Shown piece after piece: positions 7,316-15,855 of a DNA stretch of 64,000 nucleotides (positions within the stretch are counted from its first letter, which is position 1; each line of letters starts with the position of its first letter). Made by a program: the position numbers and the translations under genes. The notes beneath the pieces were generated by a model. That model made no database searches, was not told the origin of the DNA, and saw only the letters and a list, made by a program, of their open reading frames with translations. Source of the DNA: Bacteroidia bacterium (GTDB taxonomy: Bacteria; Bacteroidota; Bacteroidia; Chitinophagales; UBA2359); NCBI GenBank assembly GCA_030427245.1, contig JAUHXA010000021.1, forward strand, positions 35,019 through 99,018, in the 5' to 3' direction.

Positions 7316-9475
7316 ATGAAAAATTGGTTATCACTACTCTTGACCTTATTGGTTATGTTGGCCATTGGTTTCGCATTATGGCTTTGGCTCATACGAAACA
7401 ATGGCATAGCAGATGTCAGCAACTATGTGGCTGGCGAAGAGCAGATAGGCAGTACCAATTCTTCCAACTCAGCTAACCAAATCATCACTTCCACCACTAT
7501 CACTAATTCAACCACCACCACCACTTCTTCTATTACTCCCCCACCTACAACCCAAATTTCAGCCACCAACACCAATTCTTCTTACAATATATATCCTCAA
7601 TTCCTCTTTTTTGATTTCAATAAATCCAATCTCACAACAGAAAACCAATTGAAGTTGGATCGGCTTTACAGACTTATTCATCAAGACGACACTTATACCT
7701 TAGAAGCAGATGGCTATGCGGATCAAAAAGGCTCAGATGCCTACAATTTGGCATTGTCTAAAAAAAGAGCAGAAACGGCAATTAATTATCTAATTGCCAA
7801 AGGTCTTCCACAAGGACGAATTCAAGTTGTTGCCCATGGCAAACAACAACCTTCAAACGTAACAGACGATGCCTATAAAAGCATCATGTCCAAAGATGAA
7901 TTTGAAAGAAGGGTAGAGTTGATATTGAAAGTGAATGGAAAACGAGTCAATTTGAAAGATAAGATTGCAGAACTGGAAAAAGTTCCCAATCCTCCTACTC
8001 CCACTTTACCTGATACAAGTGAAAGTCTCATTACCAAATACCATCACTTATATCGCATCCTACATCAAGAACAACAAGAAGCATTTGAAGACGATACACT
8101 ACGACTAGAAAGACGACAATTCATTACTACCGACACTTTGGCCGAAGGAATAGAGGTATTTGGGTGGCATCCTTATTGGATGGGTGATGCTTACAAAAGT
8201 TACAGCTATAATTTGTTGAGTACAATAGCCTATTTCTCTTATGATGTTGATCCCGAAACAGGTAGCTACCGAACTGATGAGGCCATCAATGATTGGAAAA
8301 CAACTGCTTTGGTAGATTCCGCAAGAGCATCGGGTTCAAAAATATTGCTGACTGTCACCAATCATGGCTACTTCAATAATAAACAACTGCTCGACAATGA
8401 ACAAGCACAAAATGTATTGATTGACAGTCTTGTTTCTTTGGTAAGTTTGAGAGGGGGTGATGGTGTGGATGTAGACTTTGAAGTGATTCCGAAGGGTTAC
8501 AAAGACAAACTCACCAAGTTTATACAGCGGTTATCTTCAACGTTGAAAGCCAAAAATGCAAGCAATATCATCAGTGTCGATTTGCCTGCTGTGGATCATT
8601 TTGAAAGTTTTGACATTGCAGCTTTAGACGACTATGTGGACTTATTTGTCATAATGGGTTATGATTATCACGGTGCAACAGGCCCTTCTGGACCTATTTC
8701 GCCCTTACCTCTCGATCGTAAAATTCCCAAAGGCGAGAAGGAGTTTAACCTACCTAAAACCTTGAAGAATTATAAAAACAAGGGTGCGGATCCTTCCAAA
8801 ATAATCATGGGTTTGCCGCATTATGGCGCAGTTTGGAGCTACCCCAATAAAAATCGCTTGGCAAAAGAGGCCACTTTTGATGGGTATTTGGCGTATCGAG
8901 ATGTACAAGCCAAATTCAGTAATGATTACACAGCGAAATACGATGAGACTAGCACAAGTTTTTATTATGATGTAGTAGAAGATGGACAGTTCAAACGTTG
9001 CTGGTTTGACAATGACGTGAGTTTAGGTAAAAAATACGACTGGATCAAAAACCAAAACCTTCGAGGAATCGGAATTTGGGCATTGGGTTACGACAACGGT
9101 TATATCGAACTGTGGAGAGGAATTGGCTGGAAATACACCGAGAGACATATTGCGAGTCAACCTTGGACTTTTTCGGACTTTCTACTCAAGTATCGAAACC
9201 TACTCATTGCCTGTATTTCCTTTTTGCTTCTCTTTGCTTTGATAGGTTTTCTGTTGTCTTTGTTTGATTGGCGAGTTCGAGAGGTATTATTTTACAGCCC
9301 CACCTTTCAGATATTTTATACCGTATTGTTGATATTGTTAGCAGCCTTGTTGTTGTGGTTATTGGACGTAATAGATAATCGTATAATGATTTTCGTTTTA
9401 GGGCTGTTGATTGGATGGATCATCACCTCTATTTTGAAGAAAATACTCTTTTATAGAGGCCGGTATATACCTTGA
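7316..9475 (+). CDS. OmpA-like / GH18 glycosidase / multi-span membrane fusion, head of the CIS locus
   Basis: A 719-residue protein. Residues 5-27 are a transmembrane anchor, followed by a Ser/Thr/Asn-rich linker (45-90). An OmpA-like peptidoglycan-binding domain spans about 92-207 (IYPQFLFFDFNKSNL; ALSKKRAETAINYL). A family 18 glycosidase domain spans about 278-600, with the catalytic motif DGVDVDFE at 382-389 (acid Glu389), MGYDYHG, and the terminal strand GIGIWALGYDNGY. The last 95 residues hold about three membrane helices. GH18 enzymes cleave beta-1,4 GlcNAc-containing glycans (chitin or peptidoglycan-like). The topology puts both domains in the periplasm. It is co-directional with the CIS genes and begins the run, so a role in wall passage or anchoring of the injection machine is my inference; an unrelated wall hydrolase is the alternative. 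Confidence 0.8.
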   Translation: MKNWLSLLLTLLVMLAIGFALWLWLIRNNGIADVSNYVAGEEQIGSTNSSNSANQIITSTTITNSTTTTTSSITPPPTTQISATNTNSSYNIYPQFLFFDFNKSNLTTENQLKLDRLYRLIHQDDTYTLEADGYADQKGSDAYNLALSKKRAETAINYLIAKGLPQGRIQVVAHGKQQPSNVTDDAYKSIMSKDEFERRVELILKVNGKRVNLKDKIAELEKVPNPPTPTLPDTSESLITKYHHLYRILHQEQQEAFEDDTLRLERRQFITTDTLAEGIEVFGWHPYWMGDAYKSYSYNLLSTIAYFSYDVDPETGSYRTDEAINDWKTTALVDSARASGSKILLTVTNHGYFNNKQLLDNEQAQNVLIDSLVSLVSLRGGDGVDVDFEVIPKGYKDKLTKFIQRLSSTLKAKNASNIISVDLPAVDHFESFDIAALDDYVDLFVIMGYDYHGATGPSGPISPLPLDRKIPKGEKEFNLPKTLKNYKNKGADPSKIIMGLPHYGAVWSYPNKNRLAKEATFDGYLAYRDVQAKFSNDYTAKYDETSTSFYYDVVEDGQFKRCWFDNDVSLGKKYDWIKNQNLRGIGIWALGYDNGYIELWRGIGWKYTERHIASQPWTFSDFLLKYRNLLIACISFLLLFALIGFLLSLFDWRVREVLFYSPTFQIFYTVLLILLAALLLWLLDVIDNRIMIFVLGLLIGWIITSILKKILFYRGRYIP

Positions 9476-9551
9476 TGGCGAAGTGAAATTAAAAATATAA
9501 ATGTAACATAGTCTGGATTTAAGACTATTCTAAGTATTAATTTGATAATCA

Positions 9552-9812
9552 ATGAAAAAAGTCCTTGCACGAGAATTTTTGTGGTTTATTGGAGCATTGG
9601 TTTTATCCATTCCCTTGGCATTTCTTTTTCTGTGGATGCTGGGACTGACTACCGAGACAACGATTTATACACGAGACGAAGAAGTGTTTGCGACCAAATT
9701 GTTCTTTTTGGGCTACATTTTGAGTTTCATTGGCATTTACGTGACAAGGATAGTTTATGCATCTATCAAATTGGTATTAACAGGAGAAGATGATTTAGCA
9801 ATAGAAGAATAA
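9552..9812 (+). CDS. Small two-helix membrane protein
   Basis: An 86-residue protein with two membrane spans (about 8-32 and 48-72) separated by a short polar loop, and an acidic tail (GEDDLAIEE). I chose this frame over a frame starting at 9542 because the hydrophobic pattern is coherent and it has the shorter spacing to its neighbours. It sits between the GH18 fusion and the DUF4255 gene in the same direction. No family recognised. A membrane partner of the preceding protein is possible. Confidence 0.65.
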   Translation: MKKVLAREFLWFIGALVLSIPLAFLFLWMLGLTTETTIYTRDEEVFATKLFFLGYILSFIGIYVTRIVYASIKLVLTGEDDLAIEE

Positions 9813-9910
9813 TAATCTAAATTCAATCTCAAGGTTAGCCTCAAATGCAAATTCAAAAAAATATTTAAACACCTAAGTAAACAGAATTACAAACATAATC
9901 ACAAAAAAAT

Positions 9911-10480
9911 ATGATTCACGAGATATTACCTGTCATTGCAGACGAACTCAATGAGTTTTTCAAGCTCAAATTTGACCTCAATGAGGACAAGGTAATATTG
10001 TCAAGTGTGGTAAATCAGGATGGAACGATTGCAGTGCCAGAAGAAAACAAGGTGATTGTGACCTTAGTAAACATTGAAAAAGATCCTGCTCGAAGCGGAG
10101 GTTTACCATCGTCAGTTGTGGGAATGAGTGCGCCAATAAACATCAATTTGTACGTGTTGTTTTCGGCTTACTTCAATACCAAAAACTACAATGAAGCCCT
10201 CAAATTCATATCGGGAGTCATTGGCTTTTTTCAAGGGAAAATGACCTTCGACCACCGCAATACACCCATGTTACCACGTCATGCCGACAAAGTAATTGTC
10301 GAATTGATCAGTATGAATCTGGAGGAATTGGGGCGAGTTTGGATGGCAATTGGCGCAAAATATCTGCCTTCTGTATTGTATCGGGTGCGAACAATCAGTA
10401 TGCAAGAAGGAAAAATCCAAAACATCACCTCCGAAATTGCAGGCTTGCGAGTCGGTGGTTTAGATGCAGAAGAAAATTAA
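9911..10480 (+). CDS. DUF4255 tail terminator/cap protein (Pvc16/Afp16-like)
   Basis: A 189-residue protein with the DUF4255 signature: an N-terminal helix (MIHEILPVIADELNEFF), the segment VIVTLVNIEKDPARSGG, NINLYVLFSAYFNTKNYNEAL, the histidine-containing segment FFQGKMTFDHRNTPM, and SMNLEELGRVWMAIGAKYLPS. In Afp and PVC particles this family forms the terminator cap that ends the tube and sheath at the distal end. Being close to the sheath gene is usual for CIS loci. Length is near the family norm, with no C-terminal extension. Confidence 0.9.
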   Translation: MIHEILPVIADELNEFFKLKFDLNEDKVILSSVVNQDGTIAVPEENKVIVTLVNIEKDPARSGGLPSSVVGMSAPININLYVLFSAYFNTKNYNEALKFISGVIGFFQGKMTFDHRNTPMLPRHADKVIVELISMNLEELGRVWMAIGAKYLPSVLYRVRTISMQEGKIQNITSEIAGLRVGGLDAEEN

Positions 10481-10574
10481 GGTAAAAATAAATTAATAAA
10501 AATAGAGTAGTCCGTGGTTGGTAATCAATAAATCTGACACCCCATCTCTGACTCCTCGCTCCTAAAAGAAAAAA

Positions 10575-11648
10575 ATGATAGTAGTCAGTCCACATACTTC
10601 TGCGAGTTTCCAAAAACTATTTAGCATCAATATGCTACACGAGTTTTATGGAGATAAAAAACCTCGTCAGATTCAAATCATTCCGACAGAGGAGTGCAGA
10701 CAGACTATGCGAAATTATAAGCTGGTTTTCAAGCCACAAGAAGCAGGGTGTTTGGTTTTGACAAGGAGTGATGAGTTGGGCAAGATACTTTTCAAATCCA
10801 ACTCTGGATTAAAATTGAGTTTTGCGGTTCAATCAACAGACCCTTTTTTCATCAATTACACAAATCTGCCCCTGACGAGCACACAGAACCTTTACTACTT
10901 CAATAATGTAGAGGCAAACGTGAACGAAGAAAACCAAAAATTGCTGCATAAAGAGGAGTTTGTCTACGACAAAGACGAAATAGCAGCTCGGCAGCCTTAC
11001 TTCAATCACCACTTCAAGGAAGCCATCACGACCAAAAAATTGTGGATTGAAGATGTGGAAGGAAACGAAATATGGACACAAGACATTGAAGCAGGGGAAT
11101 TAAAGAATTACCCCATTGATTTGAGATATGAGCCTTTGGGCAAGTACACATTGAAGGGAGAAGGTGGATATGCCTTCGATTTTTATACCACTTTGATAAA
11201 CCCCGAATTGTATCTGGGTTTTATTGACATTTGCTTGACCGACCATGCAGCAGCCGATTATCAGCCGCTTCAAAACGAAGAAGTTGTAGCTCAAGACTAT
11301 GTGATTCACTTCAATAGCAGAGCTACCCGATGGAAGTATTTCTTCCTATCAAAGGACAAAAATAGACAACATGAAAAGTACAAAGTAACTTCTCTCAAAA
11401 AAGAGATTTCATTTTTGGAGGCAGAAGAAGTGAATTTGGTAAATGGCCTAGCAGCCAAAATGATTGTATCCAAAGAGGTTATTCCATTGAAGGAACATCC
11501 AATTGATAAGTTTCAATTGCAGATGAAAAAAAATGGCAAGGGCATCACAGTTACGATTAATTTACCGACACCTTCGATTCACAGCATCAAGCCTCAATCT
11601 ACAAACGACAAACAAAAGATTTTTTCAGAAGTATATGTTTCCATTTAA
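10575..11648 (+). CDS. CIS-locus protein of unknown function
   Basis: A 357-residue soluble protein between the cap and the sheath genes, ending 15 bases before the sheath start. It has no signal peptide, membrane span or recognised catalytic motif. Predicted content is mainly beta, with segments such as CRQTMRNYKLVFKPQEAG, LGLYL-like FYTTLINPELYLGFIDI and an immunoglobulin-like tail (KFQLQMKKNGKGITVTINL). It resembles proteins seen at this position in Bacteroidota CIS loci. Some marine CIS particles contain extra luminal plug or baseplate adaptor proteins, and this could be such a component or a cargo chaperone. I cannot assign it from sequence alone. Confidence 0.65.
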   Translation: MIVVSPHTSASFQKLFSINMLHEFYGDKKPRQIQIIPTEECRQTMRNYKLVFKPQEAGCLVLTRSDELGKILFKSNSGLKLSFAVQSTDPFFINYTNLPLTSTQNLYYFNNVEANVNEENQKLLHKEEFVYDKDEIAARQPYFNHHFKEAITTKKLWIEDVEGNEIWTQDIEAGELKNYPIDLRYEPLGKYTLKGEGGYAFDFYTTLINPELYLGFIDICLTDHAAADYQPLQNEEVVAQDYVIHFNSRATRWKYFFLSKDKNRQHEKYKVTSLKKEISFLEAEEVNLVNGLAAKMIVSKEVIPLKEHPIDKFQLQMKKNGKGITVTINLPTPSIHSIKPQSTNDKQKIFSEVYVSI

Positions 11649-11663
11649 TAAAATTTAAAAATT

Positions 11664-13154
11664 ATGTCAAAAGTTATCGCTACACCGGGCGTTTACATTC
11701 AAGAACAGAATGCTTTCTCCAGTTCCGTAGTCTCAGTACCAACCGCTATTCCTGCTTTCGTCGGCTACACCGCTAAAGCAATGCGAGGAACCAAGTCTTT
11801 GCTCAACAAACCTACTCGTATTGGCTCGCTCGCTGAGTTTGTAGAATTCTTTGGCAGAGGTCCTAAAACGACCTACACCATTGAAGAAGATGAAGCAACT
11901 CGTTATAAATTGAGTGCAGATGAAGGCAAAGAATTTTACCTCTTCAATTCGATGCGCTTGTTCTATGCCAATGGCGGCGGACCATGCTACATCGTATCAG
12001 TAGGCAACTACTCAGATGGAGTGAAAGCGTCGGACTTGAACAATGTCGAAACGGGCGGTGGTTTACAGTCTTTACTGAAAGAACACGAACCGACTATGAC
12101 GGTTATTCCTGATGCAGTCTTGTTAGAAAAAGAAGATTGCAACAGTCTGCAACAAGCTATGATCAGCCAAGCTGCCAAATTAATGGATAGAGTGGCTATC
12201 TTAGACGTTTATGATGGTTACAAAGACCGCACACTGGACGAAGAAGACGTGGTAAATCAATTTAGAGAAGGAGTCGGCAACAACTTCCTCAACTATGCTG
12301 CGGCTTATTATCCTTGGTTGAACACCACAATCGTTCAAGCGGATGAAATCAACTACACCAACATCAGCAATATTGACGGACTTTCAGCTCTCCTATTGAA
12401 AGAAGCAGACAGTCAGTTGGAAGCGGGTTTGATTCCTCAAAAAAGACACGATGAAATCAAAGCTGTTATCGAACAACTCTCTGATGAGGAAGCCGATATA
12501 GATACTGTCTCCAATACCTTATTCGCAGTAAGTCCTACCTTCAAAGACATCATGAAAGACTTACGTCTTGAAATGAACCTCCTCCCTCCAAGTGCTTGTA
12601 TGGCAGGAATTTATTCTTTGGTAGATAGCACTGTGGGCGTTCACCAGTCTCCTGCAAATATCAGTCTTTCTTCTGTTGTTTCTCCAAGTGTGAACATCAA
12701 TAATGAAGAACAAGAAGACTTGAACCTTCCTTTGAATGGTAAAGCTCTCAACGCTATTCGAGGCTTTATGGGCAAAGGTGTATTGGTTTGGGGCGCAAGA
12801 ACTTTGGACGGCAATAGCCAAGATTGGCGCTACATTTCTGTACGTCGTACCATGATTATGCTGGAACAATCTATCAAAATTGCGTCTGAAACGTATGTTT
12901 TCGCTCCCAACAATTCTTCAACTTGGGCCAATGTGAAAGCTTCTATCTCCAATTTCTTACTCAACAAGTGGAAAGAAGGAGCATTGGTAGGAGCATCGCC
13001 AAATCAAGCATTTGAAGTATATATTGGCTTGGGCGTTACGATGACTCCAAATGATATTCTGGATGGCTTCATGCGAGTGACAGTGAAAGTAGCAGTAGTT
13101 CGACCTGCTGAGTTCATCGTCATTACTTTCCAACAAAAAATGCAGGAAGCGTAA
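11664..13154 (+). CDS. Contractile tail sheath protein
   Basis: A 496-residue sheath of the phage/Pvc2-4 family. It begins TPGVYIQEQNAFSSSVVSVP, the conserved N-terminal strand that links neighbouring subunits, followed by TAIPAFVGYTAKA. The C-terminal half has the core WGARTLDGNSQDWRYISVRR, the helix MIMLEQSIKIASETYVFAPN, and AFEVYIGLGVTMTPNDILDG, ending in FIVITFQQKMQEA. It would form the contractile outer cylinder around the tube. Only one sheath gene is present, whereas PVC and Afp clusters encode three. It is followed by a 149-base gap with a small hairpin and then the tube genes. Confidence 0.95.
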   Translation: MSKVIATPGVYIQEQNAFSSSVVSVPTAIPAFVGYTAKAMRGTKSLLNKPTRIGSLAEFVEFFGRGPKTTYTIEEDEATRYKLSADEGKEFYLFNSMRLFYANGGGPCYIVSVGNYSDGVKASDLNNVETGGGLQSLLKEHEPTMTVIPDAVLLEKEDCNSLQQAMISQAAKLMDRVAILDVYDGYKDRTLDEEDVVNQFREGVGNNFLNYAAAYYPWLNTTIVQADEINYTNISNIDGLSALLLKEADSQLEAGLIPQKRHDEIKAVIEQLSDEEADIDTVSNTLFAVSPTFKDIMKDLRLEMNLLPPSACMAGIYSLVDSTVGVHQSPANISLSSVVSPSVNINNEEQEDLNLPLNGKALNAIRGFMGKGVLVWGARTLDGNSQDWRYISVRRTMIMLEQSIKIASETYVFAPNNSSTWANVKASISNFLLNKWKEGALVGASPNQAFEVYIGLGVTMTPNDILDGFMRVTVKVAVVRPAEFIVITFQQKMQEA

Positions 13155-13172
13155 TGAATAATTGATAACTTG

Positions 13173-13188
13173 TCCCGACCACTCGGGA
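13173..13188. other. Small hairpin after the sheath gene
   Basis: TCCCGA and TCGGGA flank CCAC, 18 bases after the sheath stop. There is no T-run, so it is more likely an RNA-processing or stabilising stem, or a relic of the CCCGAG-type repeat seen elsewhere, than an intrinsic terminator. Such a stem could set a higher sheath mRNA level. Confidence 0.4.
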
Positions 13189-13303
13189 TTGTGATAATAG
13201 ATATTTTTTGAGGTATTATTCTTTTACTTCAATTTCAAAATATCCAACCCAGAGTAATCGGGTAACTTATCTAATATCTGAATACATAAATATCTAAAAA
13301 AAT

Positions 13304-13771
13304 ATGGCTGATACTCAAGTTGCAGAATTATGGCCCGTTGCCCGACACTACTATGTATTGAACATAGAAGGAACGGAAATTGCTTTTCAAGAAGTAACGG
13401 GCTTAGGTATGGACATTGACATCATCGAAAGCCGAGGCAGTGGCGATAGTAAATTGCTTTCCAATAAAAAACAGCCAGGATTGACCAATCCCGTCAATAT
13501 GGTCTGCAAGAAAGGAACTTACCAAAGCGACAGCAGGTTGGCAGACATTTTTCAAGGTTTGGTGAAGGACAAAACCCGCTACCAAAACCAACAACGAATA
13601 GATATGACCGTCCAACTACTCGACGAATTAGGTGCTCCTGTGATTACTTGGCAAATCGGCAAGGGCTTTCCGATTAAGTATCAGGGAAGTGATTTGAAGT
13701 CGGATGCAAGTGAGGTGGCTATCGAAACACTCGAAATCACCTACGAAGATATTGAAGCAACTTATGGATAA
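13304..13771 (+). CDS. Tail tube protein 1 (Pvc1/gp19 family)
   Basis: A 155-residue protein of the T4 gp19/Hcp-like tube family. It has FQEVTGLGMDIDIIESRGSG, the conserved second strand and loop, then KQPGLTNPVNMVCKKG, the tube family's central hairpin, and the end SDASEVAIETLEITYEDIEA. It should polymerise into the hollow inner tube. It begins with the same residues (MADTQVAE) as the next gene, so the two are recent paralogues in tandem. Confidence 0.92.
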   Translation: MADTQVAELWPVARHYYVLNIEGTEIAFQEVTGLGMDIDIIESRGSGDSKLLSNKKQPGLTNPVNMVCKKGTYQSDSRLADIFQGLVKDKTRYQNQQRIDMTVQLLDELGAPVITWQIGKGFPIKYQGSDLKSDASEVAIETLEITYEDIEATYG

Positions 13772-13921
13772 ATAGTTGAATTGCTTCATAGTTATATTCA
13801 ACAATAAAACCATAAAGCAATAGAACAATTTAACAATACAGCCATAAAACAAGAAGATAACTAAGAGAAAACCGCCAACCAATAGGAAATTTAATTTTTA
13901 AAAACATAAAAACATAATACA

Positions 13922-14386
13922 ATGGCAGATACTCAAGTAGCCGAAATGTGGCCAGTTCCAAAGTTTCATTTTGTTGTAAACGTAGATGGCACTGAAATCT
14001 CCTTTCAAGAAGTTTCAGGCTTAGACCAAGAAACAGACATCATGGAATACAGAGATGGAGACAGCCCTGTATTCTCTACCATCAAACAACCAGGTTTGGT
14101 CAAATTCACCAACATCGTGTGTAAGAAAGGTATTTATCAAGGCGACGCACGTCTGACCGACCTTTTCCAAGCATTGATCAAAGACAAAGCTCGCTATCAT
14201 AATCAAGCACGTATGGAAATCAAAATCCAATTGCTCGATGAATTGGCAGCTCCAGTAATCACTTGGACAGCAAGAAATTGTTTCCCTGTAAAAATGCAAG
14301 GAACTGATTTGAAGTCAGATGCAAGTGAGGTGTCTATCGAAACCATCGAATTTGCAATTGAAGGTTTGGAGGCAGAATATGCTTAA
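13922..14386 (+). CDS. Tail tube protein 2 (Pvc1/Pvc5-like)
   Basis: A 154-residue tube-family protein, clearly paralogous to the preceding one (MADTQVAEMWPVPKFHFVV; FQEVSGLDQETDIMEYRDG; DLKSDASEVSIETIEFAIEG). PVC and Afp also carry more than one tube gene, the minor ones forming the first rings near the baseplate. Which of the two paralogues forms the bulk tube cannot be told from sequence. The 247 bases that follow hold no obvious gene. Confidence 0.9.
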   Translation: MADTQVAEMWPVPKFHFVVNVDGTEISFQEVSGLDQETDIMEYRDGDSPVFSTIKQPGLVKFTNIVCKKGIYQGDARLTDLFQALIKDKARYHNQARMEIKIQLLDELAAPVITWTARNCFPVKMQGTDLKSDASEVSIETIEFAIEGLEAEYA

Positions 14387-14633
14387 TCAAATATGAAATA
14401 GCAGCTTGATGAATAGATTTATTGATGACTGAATCAACACATCAACTTCTACTTTCTTCAATAGAATGAAACGTCCATGATTAAATGATTATTTAATTCA
14501 TGGTAAGTTCCATCTAACCTTCAAAAAATCAAAATAAACAGATGAAATAGCATCGAGTGATTCGATGCTATTTTATTCTATTTCTTTGACATAAGTCAAA
14601 TAAAAATTTTATTTCAATTGTTTCATTTAATCT

Positions 14634-15620
14634 ATGGCACTTCAACCCAAAAAATTTGACGATATTAGGCTTCAACAGGAAACGATTCGCAATATGCAGC
14701 GAAAAAAAGCTCCCAAAAGCCCGAAATTGAAAAATCCCGCAGGAGGAATCAAGGGAGGTCCGCCTCCTAGAACACCTCAACTCAAGCCACAGACCAAACG
14801 ACCGATGAATCCTTTGGTCATTAGAGACAGAAGGAATAAGCTAAAAAAGCCTGACTTAGAGAGTAAGACAAAGGCTCCAATGAGTACGGACGTAATTAAG
14901 AATCGGAAAAACCATCTGAAAAAACCTGACTTAGAGGACAAGACAAAGGCTCCAATGAGTACGGATGTAATTAAGAATCGGAAAAACCATCTGAAAAAAC
15001 CCAAGCTAAACAATCCAGCGGGAGGAATCAAAGGCGGACCACCTAAAGGGAAGCCACAGTTGAATTCCAAGACTAAAAGGCCTATGAATTCTATGGTCAT
15101 TAAGGATAGAAAAAATAAAATAAAAAAACCTAAATTAGACAGCAGTACTCAAACTAATATGAAGGGAACATCAGAACAGAAATATCCTGTTGCTGGCTTT
15201 TTCTTCAAAGTAGAAATAGATGGCTTTCATTCTGAAGCAAACTTCAAAGAGGTGTCAGGATTAACCGCCGAAAGAGAAATTGAACTGATAGTAGAAGGAG
15301 GCAACAACGATTTTGTGCATAAAGTACCCAAAGGAGCAACCAAATACAATAACTTGGTGCTAAAAAGAGGTTTGGTCTCTGCTGATTCAGCTTTTGCCAA
15401 ATGGTGCTTAGAAAACCTTCAATCTGTTCTTTCGCAGGTAATCAAACCTAAAACCATCAATGTAGAACTGCAAGACACTTATGATGCAAAACCTGTGATG
15501 AAATGGAGTTTCACCAATGCCTGGCCCGTCAAGTGGGAAGTTTCGAGCTTTGATTCTCAAAAAAGTGAAATCGTAATCGAAAGTATTGAGTTTGCTTACA
15601 ATTCATTTTCAGTGTCTTAA
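14634..15620 (+). CDS. Tube-initiator-type protein with long basic repeat extension
   Basis: A 328-residue two-part protein. The C-terminal 150 residues are a gp19-type tube fold (FFFKVEIDGFHSEANFKEVS, GLTAEREIELIVEGG; VPKGATKYNNLVLKRG; SQKSEIVIESIEFAYNSFSV), as in tube initiator proteins of CIS. The N-terminal 175 residues are unlike normal tube proteins: strongly basic, proline-rich and repetitive, with KTKRPMN or KTKAPMSTD units followed by VIKNRKNHLKKP, and two copies of NPAGGIKGGPP. This extension is probably disordered. It could line the tube lumen near the baseplate, contact another component, or bind acidic cargo. The ATG at 14634 is the only one that keeps the whole repeat in frame. 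Confidence 0.8.
   Translation: MALQPKKFDDIRLQQETIRNMQRKKAPKSPKLKNPAGGIKGGPPPRTPQLKPQTKRPMNPLVIRDRRNKLKKPDLESKTKAPMSTDVIKNRKNHLKKPDLEDKTKAPMSTDVIKNRKNHLKKPKLNNPAGGIKGGPPKGKPQLNSKTKRPMNSMVIKDRKNKIKKPKLDSSTQTNMKGTSEQKYPVAGFFFKVEIDGFHSEANFKEVSGLTAEREIELIVEGGNNDFVHKVPKGATKYNNLVLKRGLVSADSAFAKWCLENLQSVLSQVIKPKTINVELQDTYDAKPVMKWSFTNAWPVKWEVSSFDSQKSEIVIESIEFAYNSFSVS
14850..14999 (+). repeat. Two 75-bp tandem repeats in the basic extension
   Basis: Bases 14850-14924 and 14925-14999 are nearly identical at DNA level and encode 25-residue basic units. Diverged relatives lie on both sides in the same gene. The near identity implies a recent duplication. Confidence 0.85.
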
Positions 15621-15645
15621 AATAAGATAATTAAAAACAACCGTT

Positions 15646-15810
15646 ATGCCAATAGAAATACGAGAGTTGATCATCAAAACAACGATTGAAGATGGTACTC
15701 AAAACAACAAAACAGAAGAACCGCTAAACTTTGCAGCTTTTAAGGAGCGAATTATCGAAGAATGTATCGAACGAACAATGGAACTTATTGAAAGAAAAGA
15801 GGAACGATAA
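15646..15810 (+). CDS. DUF5908 small CIS protein (Pvc6-like position)
   Basis: A 54-residue protein that begins MPIEIRELIIKTTIEDG and ends MELIERKEER. The opening pattern is that of the DUF5908 family, short proteins found between the tube and baseplate genes of CIS loci, in the place of Pvc6/Afp6. It lies 25 bases after the tube-initiator gene and 45 before the LysM gene, in the same direction. The function is unknown. Confidence 0.75.
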   Translation: MPIEIRELIIKTTIEDGTQNNKTEEPLNFAAFKERIIEECIERTMELIERKEER

Positions 15811-15855
15811 TTTTTTTTCACAAAAATTGGTAAATGAACAAAACACTACGTACAA

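Noticed and set aside
9542..9793. Alternative frame overlapping the small membrane protein
   Set aside because: Translates to a Cys/His-rich sequence without coherent structure; the frame at 9552 has two clean membrane spans.
13173..13188. Intrinsic terminator after the sheath gene
   Set aside because: The stem is only six base pairs and no T-run follows.
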